Positions 1-11,721 are shown, counted from the first letter of the stretch. The stretch is 64,000 bases of DNA from Amylostereum areolatum (GCA_012932865.1 SAXG01000002.1:2418001-2482000); one strand, 5' to 3'. Notes: generated from the sequence alone by a model not told the origin. Made by a program: numbers and translations.

Positions 1-18
1 CAACTAACGGTCCCCCAG

Positions 19-434
19 TCGTTGGTCAACATCCAGACGTCTTTAGTGCAGCTGTGCTCTCGAACCCTGTCATCACGGCCATACCGGGCGACACAGACAT
101 TCCGGATTGGTATTGGGCTGAGTTCATCCCCCGGGATATCCCCGCGCTCACCAAGGAGCAGTTTACGCCGGCACTCTATGAGGAGATATACGCGATGTCA
201 CCGATAGCGCACGTCGGCAACGTCAAGGTACCCATTTTGCTCCTGATTGGACTCGCGGACAGGCGTGTGGCGAACACCCACGGGCTGGCCTTTTACCATG
301 CTCTCAAAGCCCAAGGAAAGGAGGTGGCTATGCTTTGTTTTGAGGGGGAGAACCACTCGTTGAGTGGAGTTGAGTGTCAGAAGACGCATGTCTGCGCGGC
401 TGTCGATTGGTTTGCAAAGGCGAAAAAGGAGTAG
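19..434 (+). CDS. Acylaminoacyl-peptidase (S9C prolyl oligopeptidase family), C-terminal part
   Basis: This is the last exon of a gene that begins left of the window. Positions 1-18 look like the 3' end of an intron (CTAAC branch site, then CCCCCAG), and the reading frame is open from there to the TAG at 432-434. The protein resembles the end of the alpha/beta-hydrolase domain of acylamino-acid-releasing enzymes: a GQHPDVFSAAV-like helix, then GLADRRV, which carries the catalytic Asp, then GENHSL, which carries the catalytic His. The nucleophilic Ser would lie just upstream and is not in the window. The family removes N-acylated residues or dipeptides from short peptides in the cytosol. A dipeptidyl-peptidase of the same S9C family cannot be excluded. 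Confidence 0.8.
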
Positions 435-500
435 AGAGCTGGGAGCTCGCAATACGAATACAATTATCGAAACGTCGTCCTCTACAATCTATTTTGTACA

Positions 501-1793
501 TCATGAGGTACCTTCCTGACATCCAATGGTTCAAGGGTCAGCGCTAGGAAGAGTGCAGTGACAGTTATGCTCACCGTTGAGGCGTCCTGCTCCTTTACGA
601 CACGAATGCCTTCGATGATTTTAGAATGCACGGCCTTCCCCGCAGCAATCACACCGAAGTTTTCTCCAAGAGTGCGCCCGAGGCCAAAGTCGAGCGACTG
701 CCCGCGCATATCCGAAACAACGCCGCCCGCCTCCTCTACCAATAACGATCCTGCGGCATGATCCTACGCGAGTATTGAAGCGAGTCATGGGATCGGGGAA
801 ATGAAGGAGGACGTACCCAAATTTTCTCGCGGTAGCCTACGCCAGTAGGCAGACGAAGGTAAACGCCTCCACCGTTATCGCCGCGCGCGAGCGCACAATA
901 TTTTGCTTGTGAGTCCATGCGTACAGGTTCGCGCGTGACACCAAGGTGCTGAGCCACACGAGCATTTGTATCCAAGGCGGCGTGGGCTTTCTCCACCGAC
1001 TCGAGGAAGGACAATCCGTCCAGCGACAGTACGGGCATACGCAGCGGGATAGGCGGGATCGTCGATGATGCGGTGAGGGGAAGCTGGTGTGTGCCGCCGC
1101 CACGGACAGCGACGAAGAGGGCGCCGCGAGCGCCGTCAGGCGAGGCTGGGTCGAGCGGGAGGTTGGGGCAGCCGATGACGCCGAGTTGTACGCGAGCGTC
1201 GACGAGCAGTGCGAGACAGACCGCGTATTGTCCGCCACGGAGAAAACCTTTGGTTCCGTCAATCGGATCGAGAGTCCACATGCCTGGAAACAATTCAGAG
1301 AACTGGTATAAGCGACGGATGTCGGAGGAGGGACCTACGGCCGTTGCGTCCGCCTTCGTAGTTTCCTCTATCGATCGCCTGAAGTAGCTCGTCGGCACTC
1401 CAGCGTTTTCCCAGACCCCAGGTCGACTTTTCTCCCGCAAGAATCTGGGGTGACGGTTCTAGGACATCGTTTGCGAGCTGTGTAACGCGGTCGCGGAGCG
1501 TCTCGTTCACGCGCAAATCCGCGGCGTCTTCTTCTCCGACGATGGGGTCCGAGGGAAAAGCATGGCCAAGAATCGTGTTAATGACAGCCTGAGCAGAAAG
1601 ATCGGCCACTGGCACTTCGTCAATCCACGTAACACAATGTAGAGAGGATTTTTGTACCGGTTACGGGGGTCTTGTCATCCTTGACAAGGGTCTCTCCCTT
1701 GACGAGATTGTTGAAAACAGCAGTAGTGAGAGAACATGCACGTCGGACGGCAGCAATGGCGACAGCCTGCTCTGCAGCGAAGGGATCGGTCAT
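501..1793 (-). CDS. 3'(2'),5'-bisphosphate nucleotidase (HAL2/MET22 type)
   Basis: Converts 3'-phosphoadenosine 5'-phosphate (PAP) to AMP, which keeps sulfate assimilation and RNA-processing exonucleases free of PAP inhibition. It is Mg-dependent and inhibited by Li and Na in the family. Exons on the minus strand are 1793-1658, 1608-1339, 1283-817, 763-575 and 515-501. Their sum is 1077 bases, giving 358 aa, which matches the usual HAL2 length of about 357. Metal-site motifs of the inositol monophosphatase fold are clear: VGEED, LDPIDGTKGF and the late EKIWDHAAG motif. If the last 59-base intron (516-574) is retained, the frame instead runs to a stop near 482. The start ATG sits just before an AIAAVRRAC helix, as expected. 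The frame is intact throughout. Confidence 0.93.
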
Positions 1794-2480
1794 CGTGGCG
1801 AGTGAAAGGGATTAGACGTCGAGCTTACCGTCTGCATCGTCCAACGGTGCGACGTCGACGAGATGATTTCGCGATCGAATGGAGAGCGGTCACGTGGTGT
1901 GAATTTCTTGCCATCGCCGGCAGATTCTCGTTCCTCTTCGGCTTGACCACCATGGCCTTGGACAATCTAACTCGCCACTACTCAAAAAGTCAGCAGCTCA
2001 TGTCTATCGCGAATATGACTCGACATAGAGCAAATATCTCACCCTCGCACATTGAATGGATATAGAGTGGAATCATGGGGTGGACGGATTGACTCCTGGT
2101 GGGAACTTCGTGCGCTACTTTGCCAACCCTTCTACTCACGCCTGAGCTTATAGGGTTTTAAGAGCATGAAGCTCGCTGTTGACGCTGAGATTGTTGCTTC
2201 TTGCAGTGACTTTTGTGCCAGATGGAGGCTTGCGTCCAACAAATGACCAGTCACGTCCGCTATCCACGACCCCCGTAAAGACGCGTAGGCACACTCTAAT
2301 TCTCTTTCATCGTGCAGCGGGCGCCGACAAATGATTTGTTTTCTGATTTAGAAGCTGTCGGCAGCATCTTCAATCTCCCTCGGTCGACCTGCTCATGGTC
2401 ACAAGTCTAAGAGCCCTCGTATAAGAATCCCCTTGCCATGCCATACCCCGACGCCATCTACACCCACAGAGCCACCGGAT
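1794..2480. other. Divergent intergenic region between the nucleotidase and oxidase genes
   Basis: No reading frame with protein-family character was found here. The stretch separates two divergently transcribed genes and should hold both promoters. Confidence 0.5.
2419..2427 (+). promoter_or_regulatory. TATA-like element upstream of the one-WSC oxidase
   Basis: GTATAAGAA lies about 55 bases before the first in-frame ATG at 2481. The four-WSC paralogue has a TATATATA at a similar distance from its ATG, so a TATA-type promoter is plausible. This is a motif match only. Confidence 0.35.
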
Positions 2481-5056
2481 ATGGAATACTTCCCCTTCTT
2501 TGCGACTCTCTTGCTTCTGATCTGCGTCATTCCGGTATGCTACCTTGATCTATCGACGTCTCACAGCCGCCTGATCGACTGCCTGTGCAACGCCAGGGTG
2601 CTGCCGCTTATCAGTCACCACCGTTCATCAACATTGTGCCCATCATCACGTCTTCGAGAGAAATATCGACACTTGTGCCCCAGAATACGAGCCTTCCGGG
2701 GCAATGGGTCTATCAAGGATGTGTGATGTGAGTTGTCCGACACCGGTATGAATTTGAAGGTCTCACGTCCTTCACTAGTGAACCTGTCGCCGCACACGTC
2801 TTTCCTTATCAAATCATCAATGCCGACAACAATACTGCCGATGCATGTCTCTCCTTATGCTCTTCTTTCGGATTCCCAGCCGCCGGAATGGAGGCAGGCG
2901 ACCAGTGTTGTAAGACCCATACCCTCCCACGACTTCACGCTCATCGTAGCTAATGATTTGTTCGACAGGGTGCGGAGACGTAGAGGATGTGGCTCGCAAC
3001 GGGGGGCAGGACGCACCGGCCAGTAGCTGTGACATCGCCTGCTCGGGCGACCCTGCCCATTCGTGCGGAGGCTCCGCAAGTCTCCAGCTCTATCTTTGGA
3101 ATGGAACTTTGAACGACTGGCATCAGCCAACCAACATCGGGCAGTACGAAGTACCTTTTTCATTCCCCCTTCCGGTGACATGATTCTGACATCTCTATCC
3201 GTCAGTTCTTCATTCCAGGCCTGGTACCCCCCCTTCTTGCGGCGGTGGGAATCAATGGGAAAGTCATATTCCTCGAGAAGTTTGCTAACCAGACCTCCGT
3301 GTTCCTCAATTCCACCGGCGCGTATGAACTCGATCTCAGTCTCGTCCCTGACTTTTCTACGGCTTGGCGAGAGATGCATGTCAAGACGGACGTGTTCTGC
3401 TCCGGTGCTATCATCCTTCCCGACAAAGGCGCACGGATCATCAATGTCGGTGGGTGGTCCAATGTAACGGAACTGGACGTCCCGGGCGGTGGCAGAAACT
3501 CCTCGGTGTTTGGTGTTCGTTTGTACACTCCAGATGGAGCCCCAGGTGTAAATGGCACCAACGACTGGGAGGAGAATGTCGATGTCCTGAGCCTTCAGGT
3601 GGGCACGCTATTTGATTACAAGCCCGCATGGATCTGATCTTGCAACGAAGGTCCCCCGCTGGTACCCATCGGTCCTCCTCATGCCCAACGGCAGCATTCT
3701 AATCGCAGGCGGCGAAATTGGACACGGTTGGCCCTCCAGATCCGACCTTCGAGATACTTCCTCGACACCCAGGTGGCAGCACCCTGAAGTTCGCCGAGTA
3801 CCTAAACCGGACGGACCCCAACAACTTATACCCTTCATGTATGTGCTTCCAAGTGGCCACATTTTCATTGGTACGTACATGCCGCGCTTCGCGACTGTCC
3901 CTAACTTGACTTGCTTTCTTTACTGCACAGGGTACTACAACGAGGCACGTATTCTCGATGCAGGTACTCTGGACACTGTCCAGGTGTTACCCAATATGCC
4001 TGGCGCTGTGAACAATAGTCTCGCTGGACGCAGCTATCCTCTGGAGGGCTCCGCATTCATGTTACCTCTGCACGCTCCATACACCGACCCTGTCACCGTC
4101 CTTGTCTGCGGAGGTTCCGACTTCGGCGCGGCACTAGATAACTGTGTGTCCATACAACCGGAGGTGGCGAACGCGACGTGGGCCATTGAGCGCATGGTGC
4201 GTTTTTCATCCGTTTCTCCCGCTGTGTGAAACCTTACGCATTGATATTGATATCGTAGCCGTCGAGGCGCGTTATGCCCTGCATGGTCGCTTTGCCCGAT
4301 GGCAGCCTATATCATTATGAATGGCGCGCAACAAGGTGTCGCTGGTCTATTCGGAAAAGCGAGCAACCCAAACCTCTCTGCCCTTCTATATGACCCGACG
4401 CAACCCCTTGGCCATCGCATCTCCATTCTTAACACCACGACTATCGCGCGGCTTTACCATTCCGAAGCGACACTTCTTCCCGATGGCCGTGTGCTCGTCT
4501 CTGGCTCTGACCCCGAAGCAGCACCCTTTCCAGAGGAGCTCCGCATCGAAGTTTTCACTCCACCGTATCTGAACGAAGGTCATACACAGCCCTCATTCAA
4601 CATTACCGAGACGGACTGGGAATACGGAGGCCAATACTCGATTGATGTTCAGCTTAATCATGGTACAACGTCGACCATGAGAGTTTCACTCATCGCCGGT
4701 ATGTGTACCTTGTTCTCTTCCCCCTCTTCTACGGTTTATTCACCTGTTCAACGTCAGCGACTGCAAGTACACATGGAAACGCGATGGGAGGGCGCACCAT
4801 ATTCCCCGAGTTCTCCTGCGCCGGCACAGTTTGTACCATCACTGCGCCGCCCAACGCCTTCATTTCACCTCCTGGGTGGCATCAGGTAATCCTTCTAAAT
4901 CTCTACTTATTCACCGTAATGGCTCAACGTGTTCTGATAGTTGTTTATCCTCGATGGGCCCACCCCCTCGGTCTCGCACTTTGTACGGATCGGGGGAGAT
5001 CCTGGAAGCCTTGGCAACTGGCCGAATGCTCCTGGCTTCACGGTCCCCGGTGTCTG
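2481..5056 (+). CDS. Secreted copper-radical (glyoxal-type) oxidase with one WSC domain
   Basis: AA5_1-like oxidase that would oxidise small aldehydes or alcohols outside the cell and supply H2O2 to peroxidases. It begins with a signal peptide ([18 protein letters not shown]; a 62-base intron then joins GAAAYQ). One Cys-rich WSC domain follows (about 2700-3110, with [14 protein letters not shown] and [11 protein letters not shown]). The oxidase barrel and a DUF1929 C-terminal domain end at the TGA at 5056. Radical-site and copper residues are present: Cys in DVFCSG, Tyr in RWYPS, Tyr-His in [13 protein letters not shown] and His in PGWHQ. Three one-base frame changes occur at about 3727, 3832 and 4305 where no intron fits. 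It is therefore either a decaying gene or a victim of assembly indels. It resembles the WSC-bearing cro3-cro5 group of Phanerochaete. The four-WSC paralogue lies at 21.7-25.7 kb. Confidence 0.8.
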
Positions 5057-5366
5057 AGTTGGTCTATGGTTCTACTACCCATATTTCCCCCTATTATGGA
5101 TTTTCAATTCGGTGCCCGTCTTATCAGTACAAACTTTTGACTGTCCATCGTTCTGTTACTAAGTACTACCGCCCCGAAGCAAGGACGAGCGAGCCCATTG
5201 AGTCCTTCCGGCGTGTTACCTATGCGGCTGGCCTCGCCCACCTGAAGTTCGAGCAGTGCCAGAAAAGGGCCTGGGCGGTGGACGATACCGATGTCACTCT
5301 TGCTGAGTTATCATTGTTGTTACACAGCTTTGACGAGACTGATTGTTCGAACGTCACCCTCTGACA
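5057..5366. other. Region after the one-WSC oxidase; no gene seen
   Basis: Open frames here are short and show no family pattern. It probably holds the oxidase 3' untranslated region. Confidence 0.4.
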
Positions 5367-5537
5367 CTGAGAAAACAAACATATTGATTGACACAAATAA
5401 TCATACAGCATAATCATATTATCCTTCATGGCGCATACGCGGTCGACGACCGCACACGATAGCTCCAGGCGGCTTTTCTTCGTCTGAGGTCGTAGCACAG
5501 GCGCATCCTCGCCCTCTTCGGCTTCGACGACGTCGCG
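5367..5537 (-). pseudogene. Relic duplicate of the 3' end of the FHA/coiled-coil gene
   Basis: This stretch matches 11424-11721 in the same orientation: the blocks CTGAGAAAAC..AACATATTGATTGAC, AATAATCATACAGCAT, CGCATACGCGGTCGACGACCG and CTTCGTCTGAGGTCGTAGCACAGG recur. Read on the minus strand it still encodes a piece like DAPVLRPQTKKSR, compared with DAPVLRPQTKRSR in the intact gene. The copy lacks about 110 bases, including the whole membrane tail, plus a block of about 20 bases in the 3' flank. It holds only the last exon and downstream sequence, so it cannot make the protein. Confidence 0.75.
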
Positions 5538-8068
5538 TTGAGTCTTGACTACGTCGGTCGCGTTCTCGCGTGGAAGTGGACACAATCCCCCCTGGAACAA
5601 ACGCGAGCGCGGTGAGCGATCCTCCCCTTTGATCCAGAACAGAGACACTCGACCGCTTGTGCATGTGCGTCCTTCCCCCTGCACATCACCACATCCACAC
5701 GGGCCAAGGCCCGTCCCTGGGCGGAGAGGTTTCGCTCGCTACCGCAACTTCAACGTTCAACGTTCAACCTTCGAGGAACAGGGACACAGAACTGCACAGG
5801 GCAGATCAGCGTCAAGTGGAGGGGGTGGTCGGATACGAGGGGAACGTACGCGACGAGTTGGAGAGGTGACAGCTGGTGACGGCAAGGGGTACGAGCGGTT
5901 GGATAACACCTGGACAAACGTGAGTACCAGCCACCTCGTTCTGAAATAAATTGCTCACCGACGATGATGCAGCCCACGCGGCCACACTGCGCTCCCCATC
6001 CCCGCCTCGAAATTCCGTCAAGGCGAACGGCAATCTCGTCATCGTGCGCCGTGGGGGTCGCTCGTCGTGCGGCCGGAGCCTTGAGCTTTCGAGGTTCGTA
6101 GGGCCCGCAGATTGCGTTCGCAGCACGCGTTTCTAGTCTGCTTTTCTCCGCGACGCGCTTGTCGAGTGATAGGGGGAGCTCGCTGATTGGCTGAGAGGAC
6201 TTATCGAGACAGGTTACCACAGAGAAATATTGTTTAGACTAACTGATCTGAGTTGACGACGAGACGCAAACCAAACGAGTTAATGGCAGTCGAGACATCG
6301 ACGGCTACTGGTACATTTACCTCTTTATTGTCATTCAACATGTTCCCGCCTTAGCTTAGAAAGTTCAAACAGAGACCGCGCTTTCCACGCGCGATAAACA
6401 AAAGTCGCAGTGTTCTTCAAGTCCTGGGAGCTTTCTTGGAGCTACCCTGGCTCATGATAAAACGGTAGCACGAGGCGACGCAAGGTGCGTATGCATATCC
6501 TACACAGCATCCTTTCGAGTAAAAAAGGCCGATCGAGTTGTGGATGCCTCGCTACTCGTGGTTGACTCGAAGGCCCACCGACGCTACAGGTGTCAGCAGG
6601 CCTTCGAGATCCCTATACTTTCTCCACTGGATCCGCAGCGGATACACTGGCACTTCGTACCATGTCCCAAGGTCTCAACCCTCATCCACAACTTACAAAA
6701 TACATGAAGCCTTTGGAAGAAGAATGATGGAGGAGCTGCCGAGGCCCGAGTCGGGAATACCATAGGTACATTTTCATCTTGTTGACTTGAGAGATTCAGC
6801 CTCTCGAGTCCGAGAATATGCCAACATACTTACATCGGAAGGCGTGGTGTACTACTGGACCCTACTCAGTAACTCAACTTGAGCTTGATCATGGTTCACT
6901 GGTTTATATTAGTGCTCCATTTTTATTTAAACTTCAAGCCTTGTGCTCCTCCCACATATGAGTTCTTTTCCATAATGAATCAGATTGGACTTGGAAGAAA
7001 CCAACGTATTGTGCTCGGAGGGTGTTCAGCTCGACGCTTGTTGGACATTAGACAGATTCTGCTTTCCAGTGCACGTGACATGCCGAAGCTCGGCAATCAC
7101 AATTCCCTCGCGCACTCGGTAACACCCACCGTAATGAAAGCAGACGCCAGATAAGAGGATCCTGAGCCTGAGAAGTGTTGACGAAATATCTCGTCTGCCT
7201 TGGGGAGACTACGCGTTTCGCGCGTAGACGAGACGGCGGGACGCGATCTGGGAAGTTCGTGTTCGGTGAGCACTTGCAACCCGTTACGAACGAAGTCGGT
7301 ATACCTTACTCGAAGGTGAAAGGATCGGCGGGGCTGCCCCGCGCTGCTGACCTCCCCTCCTGGACGTCAACGATATATCGACGTCCATGTCCTTCTCGTC
7401 CTGCGTGTACGGGTGGACCGCTCGCCGCGGGGCCTGACCCTCGTGAAATTGAGACTCTTGAAGATGGCGTTTTTGGGTTCACAGCACGTGTCCTGGGCGA
7501 GGACATGCGAAGGGGGGGAGAACGGGGAGGGCATGGCTGCGCTATGCTACGTGCGATATCCCACGAAACGGAGACCTCGTGAGTAGTGCACCCAATCTGA
7601 GAAAGAACCGTGCGCTAACCTTAATGTAGTCGCAGACGAGGGACGTGTACGCTCGTTTGAGGCAGGAGAGGGTGGTTCAGGGGTGGCGGGAGGGGAGGAT
7701 GAAGACGAACGCCTACGCGACCTATAAGTAAGGTTGAGTAAGGACGTTGAGTTGTTCACGATTGGTTGACAATGGAGACTGGAGTCGTCGACGCCGCCGA
7801 GCGCGTCGCGGGCACGCTCAGGAGCCAATCACCATTGAGCAGGAACCGGTTTCCTTCATTCCTGGTTGGCTGAGGCTCAGGGCTGGCGCTCTCCCCATGC
7901 GCTCTGCTGGCCTCTCAAGATCTCACCGGTCAATCAGAACTTTGGGACAGCCTGTCCCAAACTACACCTACTGAAACGTTAACGAAAAAAATCGACCATG
8001 GTCTCATTTTGGCTCCGGTTTTCCGTGGGTATCAGGGTATGACAGCGACAGGTGCACAATGCAGGATG
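5538..8068. other. 2.5 kb without a recognisable gene
   Basis: Several open frames longer than 90 codons occur on both strands (for example 5750-6220 minus and 7175-7582 plus). They overlap one another, have low-complexity Arg/Ser/Pro-rich translations and match no family I know. I see no terminal repeats or transposase remnants. The region may be decayed DNA, given the gene relic at its left edge. Confidence 0.4.
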
Positions 8069-9214
8069 TTAAAAAAGGGTGGTGGTGATATATTCGAACA
8101 CTTTCTGTGCGAACCCCGTCTCGAATTGATACTCACCTGGGATGAGGGTGCCTCTCTCCGAATTGGTGTCAATCCAGTCGAACATGCCATCATTCTTCCA
8201 CCCTTCCTGCTCCATCCTACTCTCAAATATGCCGGTGAGAAAACCGTAGTCTGGCTTGTCGTCGAATGCTAGTCCGCGAACGTGCTTGAAATAAGCAGTG
8301 AACTCGGGAGGCGAACGGGAGAGCAAGTCTTGAAAGGCCTGGCCCGACTTCATCTCCCCGATCCTACGGAACTTCCATGGAATGTTGGGGGCATATATTC
8401 CTTGCCACGGGAGCCTTCCATGGTAGAAGAACAAGAGGGTGTTTCCCAGCGACTCAAGATCATCGCGACGACTCAACTCTGAATGTATGCGTCAGTAAAA
8501 AAAAATAAGGAAGGCGGAGCAGTGAAGCACCTCGCTGATAGGCGGTATTATAGCTGCAGTAGCGCGGTGTTCCCATCCCACGGCGGTCTGCTCGGTAGGG
8601 CATATGCTGTCCGGTGACTGGATTCTCGAAGAGCTTCGCTAGACCGAAGTCGAACAAATATACTCTCGAAGCATTTTTACCCAGGCCCATAGCAAAATTC
8701 TCCGGCTTGATATCGCGAACGATGATGTTGCGTGAGTGGACAAACTCGATCCGATCCAGCTTAGGGTTAATGGATGCCAGTGAGCACAACATTCCGGAAC
8801 TGGGACTGGTTAACGCACCATCTGGATAGCAAGCATTAGTATGGTTTTTAGCGAAAGTTGGCCTCGACAAGACTGGCACAGGTCTTGCAGGTTTGGCCCC
8901 AGCTTGTCCAGGATTAGTACATTCCAGATGTCAAACCGACCAGACCAGTGCACAGATGGGATGCCGGGATGTCCTCGCAGGCGTCGGTAGATCATGGACT
9001 CATAAGGCAAGGTTTCCTTTTCGTCTGCATCACCATTAGGGGTTTCTAGTTTCACTGCAACACATTCTCCTGAGATGATGTTCGACGCTCCGAAGACAGT
9101 AGCTGGGCACCATCGTCAGAGAAGCACTGGAAGTGAAGGCGGTCTACACTCACCAAAACTGCCATTCCCAAGCTCGGAATCGCAGTACCAAAAGTCAGAC
9201 AGGATGAAGGACAT
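8069..9214 (-). CDS. Divergent casein kinase 1-like protein kinase
   Basis: Ser/Thr kinase of the CK1 group. Spliced on the minus strand it reads MSFILSDFWYCDSELGNGSF, then a P-loop remainder ATVFGASNIISG, the ATP-binding Lys in ECVAVKLE, the catalytic loop VRDIKPENF, DFGLAK and a CK1-type C-lobe with DDLESLGNTLLFFYHGRLPW. The stop is at 8069-8071. Introns are short, with good GT..AG ends. The usual catalytic HRD is VRD here, but the catalytic Asp, Lys and Asn are kept, so activity is likely. The C-terminal part after the kinase core is short and has no palmitoylation-type Cys pair. Upstream, the frame continues without a stop into the HAD-like protein, so this ATG may be internal to a larger fused protein. 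Confidence 0.8.
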
Positions 9215-11224
9215 TTGTGTTCTGACAATGGCACGACGCTGCGAGTCTTGGAAGGCCTGCGGATTTTTCAATAAAGCAAGTAGAGTCGCCAGGCCGTCGA
9301 TGGAAAAACTCGGTTCCACTGGATGAAATCCCGACTTCAGAACCATGCTGTTGGATCGACGGACTAACACTGATGGGAAACCTGCGGAGTAGGCTGAACG
9401 AGTGGAGATTGTATGACTAGTTGTGACCACAATGATGTCGGAAGTCTGGATATGAGGGTGGAGAGCCTTTGCCGCAGGCATCAGGGTAGGAAAGAACGCA
9501 CTCTGTCGCATGCATAGCAACAAGCATGTCTCTCCGCATAGAGTCTTGTGGATCGACGTGGGCACATATTCCCTAAAATATCGATCAAAGGTCGGTTCGT
9601 CGACACGAGACAATCCAATGAGAGTAAAGCCGCGTTCTTGTAACTTGCTCAGTGATTCTAGGACGTCTGAATGCAGACACGGTTACATGAAGTCTTGAAG
9701 AGCATTGTCGAGGAAGGGCCGATCGTTGGGTACATTGACGTCAGATAGAATGTGTTGAAGGCAGCTGCGCACAATTTCGACGTATGAAGCCTGTGGCATC
9801 TCTCGGATGGACAAGGCTTCATGTTCCATAAAGCGTCTGACCAGACACTCCATCTGGTAAACTTGAACCGTTGCGCTGGGTAATAAACGCGTCAATGCAG
9901 CCACAATGGCGGCTTCTCGGTCCTGTAAGTACGTGAGGAACAGCATCCCTACAACAGGAAAGAGAAAACACACGAAAACTACGTCAAACATGTCGATGGC
10001 GACAACTTTGCCACCAGACAGTGTTCGGGGTGGAGCAGGGTCGGGTATATGTATAACGCGGGGGAAAGGATCGTCCCAATCCATACCCCAATCATCTATG
10101 ATGCCATCGTCAGGTTTGGCCGGTCCGACTACAGGCTCGCCATCGTGAGGGACCGCCGTCGAAAGGAGCTCGTCGTTACTCCTGTCCCAATCGCGTTTCA
10201 CTAAAGGTATCCCTTTGAAACGATGGCTGGAGGGGATGCCCTGCTGTGCGAAGTGCTTCGCATAGAATACTCATCAGTGGATGAAGAAAACTTCGCAATG
10301 TCGCGGAACGTACCTCACGGGCGGGTAGAATCCATCCTACAGTCCTCCAGGGCGTCCTACTTTGTTTGTAGTCATTGATGAACCTACAGTTATAGTGTCA
10401 GCCTCATGATCAGTGGGATCGATAAGAAAGGGTAACCCACTGGTAATATACAGCAAGCTGCTGGAATATGGCATCCGAGTCGAACACCAGCTGCTGGTGA
10501 AAGTCGGGGAACGGGAGGAAGTCATAAACGCATGCAAAAGGTCCTTGGGGGTGTTTGGCGGTTCCACTAAAACTGCTCCAGGTGTCACCAACTTCTTCCT
10601 CGCCACCTGAAGAATGCCATCGAGCAAGCAGCGCCTCACGATGTTTGGAAGAGAACCGCGCATTTTTGGCGACAGTTTTGCACAGATTATCAAAGCCAGA
10701 CGTTTCGAACAGGTAAGGCCCTAGTTGATCTCCATCTGGCCTAGGATCCAAAGTAGTGCAGTCGTCGTCGAACCACACACGAAGATAAGGGTACGTGCGA
10801 ACGTAGAAGCGGGTGCCATCAATGTGATAAATAGGTGGGTGGAGGCGTAGCACATTCCCTGGCATATTTTCCCACAGTGATGCGATGGCAAAACTTGAAC
10901 TTCCCCCATCCAGGGTGGGATGTCCTACAGAATAGATAGGGGAGAAGAAATGTGTGCTGGTATGACTTGGGATCGCGAGGAGTGGCATATTCCTATCTGT
11001 GTTCCAAACACACGCACGGCTAGAAAGGGTTTGGTAGGCATCGATCCTAATGCTTGGATGGCTCCCTGGGATAGTCGCTTTGTTGAGGCTGAAGCCTGAG
11101 GGTTTAATTTGGCGATCACAATGGCTGGAGGACGAATAGGAGCATTGAGGAAGGACTCGATGACATCGGGCGAGTATGCATCAACCTTTTGCCAGTGAGT
11201 GAGCGGAGGAAGTTGGTCGGACAT
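9215..11224 (-). CDS. Hypothetical protein with a HAD-hydrolase-like domain, possibly fused to the CK1 kinase
   Basis: The proposed start is ATG 11224 (MSDQLPPLTHWQKVD). The N-terminal 350-odd residues match no family I recognise; they include HPTLDGGSSSFA and YVRTYPYLRVWFDDD. Introns with GTGGGT..GTAG and GTACGT..AAG ends join them to HFAQQGIPSSHRFKG and an acidic linker. After about 10030 a haloacid-dehalogenase-like domain follows. It has a degenerate motif I (VVAIDMFDVVFD), a motif II-like segment (ERGFTLIGLSRVD) and a late SDIIVVTTSHTISTRSAYSAG followed by GFPSVLVRR. An in-frame TAA at about 9685-9687 interrupts this domain, with no usable intron around it. The frame then continues without a stop into the kinase start. 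This could be a fused gene, a decayed HAD gene or two genes with a missed boundary. Confidence 0.5.
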
Positions 11225-11559
11225 GGAGGAACAGAGGAGGAGCAGCTGTGTTATCACAGTTTCTATCTGCGGGGTACTTACTGTAAGTAATACCGACACC
11301 GCGTAACGCATTCGTAAGCGCCCGCGAGATGCATACCAATGAATACAATTTTTGTGGCCCTTTGTACACCCCCATTGTCCGGTGCTACTTTGGAGTCCCC
11401 GCGCGTCGCTTGTCCGGTCTGATCTGAGAAAACGAACATATTGATTGACCATGCAATGTCTGGTATCGTACACAAATAATCATACAGCATATTATCCTTC
11501 ATAGCGCATACGCGGTCGACGACCGCTCGTCGATGGCTCATCATATCCCTCACACCTGT
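11225..11559. other. Short spacer downstream of the FHA gene
   Basis: This contains the 3' flank of the FHA/coiled-coil gene, part of which (from 11424) is duplicated at 5367-5537. No coding sequence is seen. Confidence 0.5.
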
Positions 11560-11721
11560 TCACGAGAACGCCAATGCAGACCAGACAGCAACAGCCCCAA
11601 TCGAGGCAGCCACCGCGGTGTGCGCAAGGCCCGACACGATGATAGCCCCAGTGCGGCTTCTCTTCGTCTGAGGTCGTAGCACAGGTGCATCCTCGCTCTC
11701 TTCGTCTTCGACGACGTCGCG
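11424..11721 (-). repeat. Parent copy of the duplicated 3' segment
   Basis: This covers the last exon and 3' flank of the FHA/coiled-coil gene. A shortened copy in the same orientation lies about 6 kb away at 5367-5537. Confidence 0.7.

Noticed and set aside
1736..2065. 109-codon plus-strand frame upstream of the one-WSC oxidase
   Set aside because: It overlaps the first exon of the nucleotidase on the other strand and has no family pattern.
5750..6220. 156-codon minus-strand frame
   Set aside because: Arg/Pro/Ser-rich with no conserved texture or splice context; several other frames are open in the same GC-rich stretch.
9685..9704. Tiny intron (GTAACC..TTCAG) removing the in-frame stop of the HAD domain
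   Set aside because: It would be about 20 bases, far below known fungal intron sizes, and it shifts the frame.
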